Shown one piece after another: positions 6,258 to 13,921 of a stretch of DNA of 19,182 nt. Within the stretch, counting starts at the first letter, position 1. Each line of letters starts with the position of its first letter. Source of the DNA: an uncultured Lachnospiraceae bacterium (GTDB lineage Bacteria > Bacillota_A > Clostridia > Lachnospirales > Lachnospiraceae). The stretch is from NCBI GenBank assembly GCA_902796775.1, contig CADBQK010000020.1, positions 1 to 19,182 on the forward strand. Reading direction: 5' to 3'. Position numbers and translations under genes: made by a program. The notes below the pieces were generated by a model. It searched no databases and was not told where the DNA came from. It was given only the letters and a program-made list of their open reading frames with translations.

Positions 6258-7512
6258 TTGCTGTTTCCTTTCTCTCCCCGCCATCTGCTGATTTAATAAA
6301 GAGGTATTTCCCTGCAAGATAATACGGCCACAACAGTAAGACCTGACGAATATCTTTAAACGAATCCAGTTTATCTCTCAGAAGGAAAAACGCCAGCAGG
6401 GAAATCGCTGCAGAGGCGGCCAGTTCGCACAGAAACCATTTTCTGTTTCTGAGTTTTCCGACAGCTACGCAGATACAAAACAGTACCGCACCTGCCAGAG
6501 TCAGGGCAGCAATACCTGTCAGAGGTTCAAAGAAGGATAATTCAAGTTCGGATTTCCCTATAAAAAGCATATGCGCAATGCTAAGCCTGAAAGACTCAAT
6601 TTTCTTCCCCCAGAAATCGAAATCCGACCATCTGCTGGGGATCAGATCCGGAGGAATAGAAGGCTCTATACTTGTGATCAGGAAAAACAGCCTGCCAAAA
6701 GCTGCAAAGCCTGCAATCCCGGCAACGGCGTAAAACGGTTTATACCGGTTCCGGAACAGAAATGTCAGGCAGCGGTACAGTGTTATGACGAGGATCATCA
6801 ATGGAAGAAAACTCAGGAAAATGCCGGCAAGCCTCCGGTAAGTCATACAGTCAGCCTTGTCTGCAGATCCGCCGTTCCGGTTTTCAAAAATCTGGACAAT
6901 CTCTTCTCTTTTGGCTCCGATGGATGGTTTGATGATCAGTCGGTCAAAGCTGGATGCTTCGTTTTCCTCCGGATCATCCCCCTCATCCGGAACTGTTCCT
7001 GAAGAAGGGGTATTTAGTGCTGCAGCCGGCAGGATCACAAAGGGTTCATCAAACTCAAATACTCCTCTGACCTGGTACTGCTCCTCTCCGTACTCAACCA
7101 GTCCCTCCCCCACTGCAGGCTCTCCAAACAGCTCCCACGCTGCCTGCGTACTGAGAAGGCAGGCATATTTATCATCCTCAAAGAGCTGTCCGGGAAATGA
7201 CGGAGTCATCAGAGTCGAATCCCCGCTGATGAAGAGCAGCGGACACTCCACAGACTTTCCCAGATCCGGATTGACAAAACTCTGGGATTCCATACTCCCA
7301 CAGGCTGTAAACGGAATATGGATCTGGGCGTCTGCATCTTCTGCCCTCATCTCCTTTACACTCTGCAGGGATACAGGCTCTTTATTCCGGTAGTAGATGA
7401 CAGGCGCACCCTGCTTCATCAGCTTCCCTCCGTCAGCGAGAATAGTCCCGAAACAAAGGAGAAAAGCAAGCAGAATGATATACCTGACTATGATCTTTAC
7501 ATTCGACTGCAT
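6223..7512 (-). CDS. Membrane protein with MacB-like extracellular domain
   Basis: A 429-residue membrane protein. One N-terminal membrane helix (about 8-26) is followed by an extracellular region of about 200 residues, then about five helices (229-251, 260-281, 330-351, 360-378, 388-406) and a short charged tail. The extracellular part reads like the MacB periplasmic core domain of ABC export permeases: a GDSTLM turn near residue 97, then LLSTQAAWELFG (119-130), then YQVRGVFEF (146-154). MacB-type permeases usually have three helices after this domain, so the C-terminal half differs. An acidic stretch (about 176-186) interrupts the domain. The start lies 2 nt after the HlyD-type gene, so the two are tightly coupled. 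This is a remote-similarity call; it could be a new family sharing only the fold. Confidence 0.6.
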   Translation of the reverse strand: MQSNVKIIVRYIILLAFLLCFGTILADGGKLMKQGAPVIYYRNKEPVSLQSVKEMRAEDADAQIHIPFTACGSMESQSFVNPDLGKSVECPLLFISGDSTLMTPSFPGQLFEDDKYACLLSTQAAWELFGEPAVGEGLVEYGEEQYQVRGVFEFDEPFVILPAAALNTPSSGTVPDEGDDPEENEASSFDRLIIKPSIGAKREEIVQIFENRNGGSADKADCMTYRRLAGIFLSFLPLMILVITLYRCLTFLFRNRYKPFYAVAGIAGFAAFGRLFFLITSIEPSIPPDLIPSRWSDFDFWGKKIESFRLSIAHMLFIGKSELELSFFEPLTGIAALTLAGAVLFCICVAVGKLRNRKWFLCELAASAAISLLAFFLLRDKLDSFKDIRQVLLLWPYYLAGKYLFIKSADGGERKETANEQTAETETIA

Positions 7513-7514
7513 GC

Positions 7515-9314
7515 CTAATCCTCCAGATCCTCCTCTTCTTCGTCGGAAGAATCGTCTTCTTTCACGATCTTGACGCGGTCTTTATCCGACAGTGTTTTGG
7601 AGGAGGTCAGAACGAATTGCTGATCATAGTTAAATACACCATCGATTGCTGCATATTCGGTATTCTTATCCAGGATGCTGACACTGACTTTATCGACCTT
7701 GGTTTCGATACCCAGTACGGACTTGGTCTCTGTAACTGTGTAAACATAATAGTCGGAACCATTACTGTGCAGACATCCCAGAGGGACGCAGGTATCGTAT
7801 TTTTTACTCGCCTTATCCGCTTTAAATGATGCAAAGGTCGTAATCTTCTTCACTTTTGCCGGAATAGCGACTTTGATATCGTAGGAGCTTCTGTCCCCGG
7901 ACGATACTTCGATCGAGGCGATCTTCAGATTCTGGACATTTACACCATTGCTGAACTCGATCGTAACCTTGTCCCCTTTTGACAGGTATTTTGCAGATGA
8001 TTTCTCCAATGTGCCTGTAAACATAAAACCTGAATCTTTATCGGACATCCGGATGACTGCATCGTCTGAAGTCGTATCGCCGACATCGACATTGACTTTG
8101 GTAATCAATCCATCAGAAGGTGCCTTGACCTTTGAGCCGTTTTCCTTGAGCTGCTGAGCAGCTTTCAGTGCTTTTTGTTTATCGGCAAGATCATCCTCAT
8201 CATCCTCATTCTCGTCGTCTTCGTCTTCTGTCTCTTCCTCTGCTTCCTCTTCTTCACTGCTCTGATTCAGTGTGTCATTCAAGGTACGTTTAGCATCCTT
8301 GACAGTCTGGTTGTAGGAGCTTTTCGCTTCACTGTAGGCTGCTTTCTTCTCTGAATACGTTTTCTTCAGAGCCTTCAGCCTTTCCTTGTAGCTCTGTTTA
8401 CTCAAAAGCGCCTGCTCATCAGCATAATTTTCTACAGCGGTTTTAGCCTCATCAAGCTCTTCTCTCGCATCATCGACCTTTTTCTGAGCCTCTTTCAGGA
8501 GCTTTTTATTCTTGTCGGAATTAGTGATCGTATCTCTTATTTCCTGCTTCTCTTCCTGGCTCAGGTCAGTCCCGGCATCTTTGATCGCGTCCTGGACTTC
8601 CGCCTCGATATCCTTTTCCAACCCGGAATATGCAGAAACTGCCTTATCGTATGCTTTCTGTTTTTCTTCCTGGGTCTTTTTCAGTGTATCAGCTACATTA
8701 CTGTCATCTGAAGAGGAGCTTGTCTTCTTTTTCTTTTTCTTATATTTCTGGTAAGCTTTTTTTGCTGCATTTCTCTCTTTTTTAGCACGGCTGAGAGCTT
8801 TCTTCGCGGCTTTCACCGTATCATTGTAATCCTCCCTTGCCCGGGCTATCGCCTTAGCTCTTTCCTTTTTTGCATTTTCCTTTGCCTTAAGAGCAGATTC
8901 CTTCGCCTTCTCTGCCTGCGCAATTGCTTTATTCGCAGCATCCACTTCTTTCTGGCAGGATTTGATCTGCTTGTCTACGTCCTCCTTGTTCAGGACCAGC
9001 AGGTCCGCTCCCTTTTTGACTGTTTTTCCCTCTTCGGCAAGCACCTGCTCGATCCGGATGTTCGGTACTGTAGTAACAGCAATATCCTTCACAGAGGATA
9101 CATTCCCGTCTGTTTCGATCGTATGGCTGATCGCCATTCCGCTTGCCTGTGTAGTCGTAACCTTTGTAATAGTGACAGAGTCAGCGGCCCTTGCGATAAC
9201 CGTAAGCAGGAACATAAGGATGAGGAACACGACCAGAGCTTTGACAGCCTTGGTCTGCAGTGAGCTTTTTTTGCTTTTGTCCAGCTCAAAATTCAGGACA
9301 TCTTTAACTTTCAT
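7515..9314 (-). CDS. HlyD-type membrane fusion protein with very long coiled coil
   Basis: A 599-residue adaptor anchored by one N-terminal membrane helix (about 24-43), with the rest outside the cell. The two halves of the lipoyl-like domain are at about 84-109 (RIEQVLAEEGKTVKKGADLL) and 395-423 (KAPSDGLITKVNVDVGD). Between them lies an unusually long Ala/Lys/Glu-rich helical hairpin. It is broken by a lysine run (192-197), a serine-rich turn and an acidic tract (354-375, almost only Glu and Asp). A beta-barrel region and an acidic C-terminal tail follow. Known relatives link an inner-membrane transporter to outer layers; in Gram-positives they pair with MacB-like permeases, as in the YknX type. 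The gene lies 23 nt after the second permease and 2 nt before the MacB-like gene. Confidence 0.82.
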   Translation of the reverse strand: MKVKDVLNFELDKSKKSSLQTKAVKALVVFLILMFLLTVIARAADSVTITKVTTTQASGMAISHTIETDGNVSSVKDIAVTTVPNIRIEQVLAEEGKTVKKGADLLVLNKEDVDKQIKSCQKEVDAANKAIAQAEKAKESALKAKENAKKERAKAIARAREDYNDTVKAAKKALSRAKKERNAAKKAYQKYKKKKKKTSSSSDDSNVADTLKKTQEEKQKAYDKAVSAYSGLEKDIEAEVQDAIKDAGTDLSQEEKQEIRDTITNSDKNKKLLKEAQKKVDDAREELDEAKTAVENYADEQALLSKQSYKERLKALKKTYSEKKAAYSEAKSSYNQTVKDAKRTLNDTLNQSSEEEEAEEETEDEDDENEDDEDDLADKQKALKAAQQLKENGSKVKAPSDGLITKVNVDVGDTTSDDAVIRMSDKDSGFMFTGTLEKSSAKYLSKGDKVTIEFSNGVNVQNLKIASIEVSSGDRSSYDIKVAIPAKVKKITTFASFKADKASKKYDTCVPLGCLHSNGSDYYVYTVTETKSVLGIETKVDKVSVSILDKNTEYAAIDGVFNYDQQFVLTSSKTLSDKDRVKIVKEDDSSDEEEEDLED

Positions 9315-9337
9315 TCTCTTCGCCCCTCATCTAAAAA

Positions 9338-10192
9338 TCATTCTTTCACGGCTGAAGCCGCAATGCCCTGCTCCAGGTAATTCTGCCCGGACAGGAAAAC
9401 CAGGAAAGAAGGTATCAGTGTGACAACAGATGCAACAAATGCCAGCGCAGCATTTTCCATGGTAATATTCGGCAGGTACAAAGACAGCGGCCACTTGGTC
9501 ATATCCTTTAGAAATGTCAGCGGCTGTTCGATCAGATTCCATGCATCCAGAAAACTTAAAACCATTGCAGAGACGATCCCGGATGAACCAAGCGGAATAC
9601 CCATATACCAGAAGACCTGCAGGCGATTTGCACCATCCAGCTGTGCGGATTCGATGATTGCTTCCGGTATGCTCCGGAAGAAATGGTACATAATAAACAC
9701 AGGAAGTGTAGAAAAAGCCGCCGGCAGGATCACAGCCCACTGTGTATCCATCAGATGCAGTGCATTCAATGTCAGGTAATTGGAAAGCATCGTTACCTGG
9801 AATGGCATGAGCATCAGGATGATATATATGTTAAAGAGCAGTTTGCCGTGAGGGATCTTCAGTTTTGCGAATCCCCACGCAGCAGGTACTCCTGCAGCCA
9901 GCTGTCCCAGAAGGATCAATCCGGTCATTTTGACAGAATTCCAGAACATAACAAAGAACTCCGGAGAATCCAGCAGCAGCTGTACATAGGCCTTAAAAGT
10001 AGGGAAGGTCGGGATCAGCGGCCATGAGGCATACCCGGCAGACTTTCCAAGCACCGGTCCTATGTACATATTCAGCTCTTCTGTCCCCATCAAAGATCCG
10101 ACCAGCAGCACCAGTACCGGCAGCAGTATGATGAATGCCAGGAACAGGAGCCACAATAGCAGGATCCGCCTTATAAACCGGTTTTTTTTCAA
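9338..10192 (-). CDS. Carbohydrate ABC permease, MalG/UgpE type
   Basis: A 284-residue inner-membrane permease with six predicted helices, the second of a heterodimer. The coupling EAA loop is present in modified form, ESAQLDGANRLQVFW (about 181-195), leading to the GIP end that docks on the ATPase. The N-terminus starts with basic residues and a long hydrophobic helix. The start is a TTG at 10190-10192; no suitable ATG exists nearby, and AGGAAG (complement of 10202-10207) stands 9 nt before it. It is 51 nt after the first permease. The substrate cannot be told from the permease; the family mostly takes up sugars, oligosaccharides or glycerol phosphates. Confidence 0.9.
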   Translation of the reverse strand: MKKNRFIRRILLLWLLFLAFIILLPVLVLLVGSLMGTEELNMYIGPVLGKSAGYASWPLIPTFPTFKAYVQLLLDSPEFFVMFWNSVKMTGLILLGQLAAGVPAAWGFAKLKIPHGKLLFNIYIILMLMPFQVTMLSNYLTLNALHLMDTQWAVILPAAFSTLPVFIMYHFFRSIPEAIIESAQLDGANRLQVFWYMGIPLGSSGIVSAMVLSFLDAWNLIEQPLTFLKDMTKWPLSLYLPNITMENAALAFVASVVTLIPSFLVFLSGQNYLEQGIAASAVKE

Positions 10193-10243
10193 GTTGCTAC
10201 ACTTCCTATCTTATCTCGTCTCAATGCATACAAAATAAAAATG

Positions 10244-11098
10244 TCAGTCTTCCCTATCCCAGGCTCTTTGCAGGGAGAGGATCAGCACCATGATCATCAA
10301 CGCTGTTACTACCGCTCCTGCACTCATCTTGTCAATAGACAGCTCACGGAACCAGTTGTTAAACAGGTGCTGGAGCATATACATGCTTTCGTGCGGGTAA
10401 TCTCCTGCTACAAGGTAGGCTTCACGGAAAACTTTAAAGGAATTCAGAAAAGCCAGCACGGAAGTCGTGAAAAGAGTCGGCAGCAGGCTTGGCATGGTGA
10501 TATAGATAAAGCACTGCAGATTGCCGGCACCGTCAGCCCTGGCAGCCTCATAAAGAGTATCCGGGATAGCCGTCAGCCCGGCCATCCACAAGACAATATT
10601 GTATCCCAGGTTTTTCCAGATATAACTGAACACAAGCACCCAGAAAGCATATTTTGTATTCATCCAGTCCTGGCCGGTACGGCCCATCGAATGCATCAGT
10701 CCGCTTAAGAAACCGTTGGCATGAAATAGCAGCCTCCAGATCAGTACTGCAGAGGCAACAGGGATTGCCATCGGGATCAGATAAGAGGATTTTAGTGTTT
10801 TCGCTCCCCGGATCCCGGAATTCAGAAATACAGCAATCAGCAATGAAAACGCCAGCAGAATGGGAATGCAGATTCCCATAAAACGCAGCGTATTTTTCAT
10901 TGCCAGCTGAAATGCAGTATTCCGGAAAATCGTGCGGTAATTATCCGGAAAATTAAAAGTGGTTGCCGCTGCATTCATAAACGAGCGGCGAATAACATCA
11001 ACAAAGGGAATCAGCACAAAAATGCTGACTCCCAGAAGGCTGGGGAGCACAAAGGCTATATCCCGAATGCTCCCCTGCAATCTGAACTTCTGTTTCAT
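10244..11098 (-). CDS. Carbohydrate ABC permease, MalF/UgpA type
   Basis: A 284-residue inner-membrane permease with about six helices and a clear EAA motif, EAARADGAGNLQCFIYI (about 184-200), which contacts the nucleotide-binding subunit. It pairs with the next gene. The frame has an earlier ATG at 11113, but that one has no ribosome binding site, while the ATG at 11096-11098 has AAGGGGA (complement of 11104-11110) 5 nt upstream and gives the usual N-terminus. The spacer after the lipoprotein gene has a short GC-rich inverted repeat (11142-11146 with 11162-11166) without a T-run, possibly an mRNA-stabilising element as seen after many binding-protein genes. Confidence 0.92.
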   Translation of the reverse strand: MKQKFRLQGSIRDIAFVLPSLLGVSIFVLIPFVDVIRRSFMNAAATTFNFPDNYRTIFRNTAFQLAMKNTLRFMGICIPILLAFSLLIAVFLNSGIRGAKTLKSSYLIPMAIPVASAVLIWRLLFHANGFLSGLMHSMGRTGQDWMNTKYAFWVLVFSYIWKNLGYNIVLWMAGLTAIPDTLYEAARADGAGNLQCFIYITMPSLLPTLFTTSVLAFLNSFKVFREAYLVAGDYPHESMYMLQHLFNNWFRELSIDKMSAGAVVTALMIMVLILSLQRAWDRED

Positions 11099-11169
11099 AC
11101 CGGTCCCCTTCATTATTCTTTTCAGGTAAATGCTCAGTACCCCCGGTAATCAGGGTGCTGTCCGGGTAA

Positions 11170-13770
11170 CTATTCAGAAAGGTAAATCTGGATGTCCTTC
11201 TGGATCTTATTCACCGTGTCATCCAGCGATGCATCTCCTGCAAGGTAAGGCATGGCATTCCTGTAGATGGTGTTCATCACCTGGCTGTTCTTGGAAGAAG
11301 CCGTGTCAAGCAGTGCGACCTTATCTTTAAAATCCTTAATTTCCTCATCGGAAGGCCAGAAAATGTTCAGGTCGAACTCGTTTCCTTTATCATCAGTCAT
11401 CCCCACCGAGCTCATCGGCTCTTTCGGATCATACCAATCTTCCCCAAGGTAGGGATTCACGAACAGATTATCGAATACATTCCTGTTGATCGGGAAGCCG
11501 CTGTACATCTGGGAATAGGCTTTCTGAGCAGTTTCGCCAAGCATATAGGATAAGAAGTCTTTTGCAGTATCCAGATCCTTGCTCTTGGCATTGACGCCGA
11601 AGATATTGTTGGGAACATAGATCGATCCTTTGGAACCCGGCATGGATGTATAAGCAATCTTCTTGTTTACACGCATGGAGGAAGTAATCTGTGAAAGACT
11701 GTCTGCCGACTGCATATAACCTAGTCCGACCTTATACAGTCCGCCGGTGATATACATCGCATCGTTGGAAGGATCGCTGCCTCCTCCATAGGTGGATATA
11801 TCGAGATCGGAAACCTCATCCGAGGTGTAATACTCATTCATACTGTCGACATTTTCCCTGCTCTCCGCGTCGAGACTGTTGTAAGCAGCAGTGTACAGCC
11901 TCTTGATATCTGACAGTGTGGACTTGAGTTCGTCCATATCAAGCGTACCATCTTCAGCATACCAGCTGTTGCAAACGGGAATCAGTGACATCGGAAGCAT
12001 GGAGAGTGCATAGGAATCCATGAAGACTACGTTCTCATTTTTATTAGTTTTCTCAAATTCCTCTGCCTTATCTGCCAGATCTGCGATTGTCTTTACATTT
12101 TCGATATAATCCTGTTCCCCGACCATCATGGGATAGGAGAAAGTCATCGGCACTGCTGTGATAGCACCCTTGCTGTCTTTATAGGAAGCGGCCTGGTTCT
12201 CAAACAGTTTGCCGTCATCGATCAACGGCTGCACTACATCACTGACATCTGCAAGGACTCCCTTATTAATATAGCTCTCTACAGGCAGACCATCCAGCAG
12301 GATAATATCCGGTCCATTGCCGCCCATGATCTCCGTATTCAGAGTACGCATGGCATCAGATACCGTCACAGCGTCCTCTCCGGTCATGCCCCACTCATAG
12401 GTAACATACATATCCGAATGGGCTTTCTGGAAACTGGAGACGACCTGGCGAAGGACATAATTATCAGTAAGTGCATAGATACGAAGTGACTTTTCCGGTT
12501 TAACAGGAACGTCCGGATCATAGGCATAATACAGGAGTGCGGTCCCATCCTGAGACTCCGAATTGACCATATAGGTATCATCCTTAGTGACCATGAAGCT
12601 GTTGATGTAGCATTCGGGATCGACCAGAGAGGTCAGCGCGCCATCTACGATCTGCTTGCTTTCACCGGATGGAATATCATAGCGGAAGATCCCATCACTG
12701 TCACAGTAGAAGATACCGGAAGAATCCTGATAATTGTCCGAAACAAGGAAAGAGCTTCTGGAGGAAGCCATGATCTTCGCAAATCCTTCAACCTCGCTCT
12801 TCTTCTCACCGCTCGCAAGATCATAGAGATTCGTTTTATCATAACTGCTGACGAGCAGCTGGTCACCGCAAATCGTCATGCTGGAGATATAATCAAAATC
12901 ATGGATCGTCTGGAGGATTTTCCCGTCTTCCACTGATACAAGGTAAAGATTCTCTTCGGAAGCTGCATACAGATGACCGGAATCCACTAGTTTGACACTA
13001 TTGAGATATCCGGAATAATAGTAGTCATCGGACGGCTGGTCAAGGCTGTCCTCGTTTTCACTGATTACAATATCATCTTCTGACTCGCCTTCAACCGCTT
13101 CTGTCTCAACCGAGATGCCATCGAGATTATTATCATAATCCATGTGCTGTGTCTTGGGGACATTCGGAAGCTCAAAATCCGCTTCTTTGAAGGATCCGTC
13201 AGCACTCATGATATAATATGTATGCGTCTCATCGGAAGAGTTATCGGTATATTTGTATGTCTGGTAATCAAAGAACAGGTTCCCTTCTCCATCAAAGGAA
13301 GCAGAACTGATCGAGCTGCTCTCGCCGCTGCCCGGGTCACTCTCGGAAACAGTGCTCCCCAGATTTCCTACCTTTGAGAAGTCGATTTTCATATCCTCCC
13401 AGGTCTGGCCATTGTCTGAGGAAGCAAAGATCTTAAATGTTCCTGTTGAATAGTAGTTGACCAGTGCCCTGAGACTTCCGTCCTTCAAAACACCTAAAGC
13501 GTTAAGAGTCGCATCTGACACCTGGGCTGAGGATAACTCCTCTCCGCTTTCTCCCGTTTCAGTTTCTTCACTGCTTTCAGCGGCAAAGGGATTTCCCAGG
13601 TTTTTTTCTACATATCTCCCCATATCCGAAGAACTGCTTCCCGAGGAGGAAGAGCTTGCAGAGGAGCCGGAACCGCCTGAAGAACCGGAACCGCCGCCGC
13701 AGCCTGCCAGAAGGGATGCCGACATGACTGCAGCCATTACTGCACACATCACTTTTTTCATTCTTTTCAT
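11170..13770 (-). CDS. Lipoprotein: propeller-like domain fused to ABC solute-binding domain
   Basis: An 866-residue surface lipoprotein, about twice the usual length of a sugar-binding protein. The signal peptide ends in the lipobox LLAGC with Cys24 as the lipidated residue, followed by a Gly/Ser linker to about residue 48. Residues about 85-425 are rich in short beta-strand repeats of the propeller kind. They include an exact Asp-box, SSDNGQTW (117-124), and repeated strand-turn units such as LYLVSVEDGK and IFRYDIPSGE. An acidic insert lies near 222-245. From about 428 the chain reads as a carbohydrate-type solute-binding protein: RIYALTDNYVLRQVVSSFQK, then GGNGPDIILLDG (483-494). It opens the transporter locus behind its own promoter, with AAAGGAG before the ATG. 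The binding-domain call is firm; the propeller call is from pattern reading. Confidence 0.9.
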   Translation of the reverse strand: MKRMKKVMCAVMAAVMSASLLAGCGGGSGSSGGSGSSASSSSSGSSSSDMGRYVEKNLGNPFAAESSEETETGESGEELSSAQVSDATLNALGVLKDGSLRALVNYYSTGTFKIFASSDNGQTWEDMKIDFSKVGNLGSTVSESDPGSGESSSISSASFDGEGNLFFDYQTYKYTDNSSDETHTYYIMSADGSFKEADFELPNVPKTQHMDYDNNLDGISVETEAVEGESEDDIVISENEDSLDQPSDDYYYSGYLNSVKLVDSGHLYAASEENLYLVSVEDGKILQTIHDFDYISSMTICGDQLLVSSYDKTNLYDLASGEKKSEVEGFAKIMASSRSSFLVSDNYQDSSGIFYCDSDGIFRYDIPSGESKQIVDGALTSLVDPECYINSFMVTKDDTYMVNSESQDGTALLYYAYDPDVPVKPEKSLRIYALTDNYVLRQVVSSFQKAHSDMYVTYEWGMTGEDAVTVSDAMRTLNTEIMGGNGPDIILLDGLPVESYINKGVLADVSDVVQPLIDDGKLFENQAASYKDSKGAITAVPMTFSYPMMVGEQDYIENVKTIADLADKAEEFEKTNKNENVVFMDSYALSMLPMSLIPVCNSWYAEDGTLDMDELKSTLSDIKRLYTAAYNSLDAESRENVDSMNEYYTSDEVSDLDISTYGGGSDPSNDAMYITGGLYKVGLGYMQSADSLSQITSSMRVNKKIAYTSMPGSKGSIYVPNNIFGVNAKSKDLDTAKDFLSYMLGETAQKAYSQMYSGFPINRNVFDNLFVNPYLGEDWYDPKEPMSSVGMTDDKGNEFDLNIFWPSDEEIKDFKDKVALLDTASSKNSQVMNTIYRNAMPYLAGDASLDDTVNKIQKDIQIYLSE

Positions 13771-13841
13771 TATATTGTACTCCTTTTCATCTAGTCTGAT
13801 GAAACTGCATCCTGCAGACTGTTTACCTGCAGCTTTGCCTA

Positions 13842-13850
13842 ATTATACCA
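13842..13850 (-). promoter_or_regulatory. Extended -10 promoter of the transporter locus
   Basis: On the minus strand TGGTATAAT is a perfect extended -10 element. The -35 at 17 nt (GGATTG) is weak, which is common for extended -10 promoters and suggests regulation. The start would be near 13835, giving a leader of about 65 nt. Confidence 0.65.
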
Positions 13851-13884
13851 TATCTGAAAGGCAGCAATCCTTACATATCAGATA
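13851..13884. promoter_or_regulatory. Inverted repeat over the -35 region (possible operator)
   Basis: Seven-base arms TATCTGA (13851-13857) and TCAGATA (13878-13884) are exact inverted repeats 20 nt apart. They directly abut the extended -10 of the transporter locus. No T-run follows, so it does not look like the rng terminator. A regulator site is a reasonable guess but unproven. Confidence 0.35.
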
Positions 13885-13921
13885 AATAAACTTACAAATT
13901 TATGACGTTTTCAAGTATATC

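Noticed and set aside
6258..6317. Upstream ATG extending the phosphatase by 20 codons
   Set aside because: The added residues are the antisense-frame tail of the membrane gene; the internal ATG has a better ribosome binding site and fits the family start.
8154..8270. Acid-rich repeats in the adaptor gene as a tandem DNA repeat or frameshift slippage site
   Set aside because: The codons vary and the frame stays open on both sides with the lipoyl half following, so it is a protein low-complexity tract.
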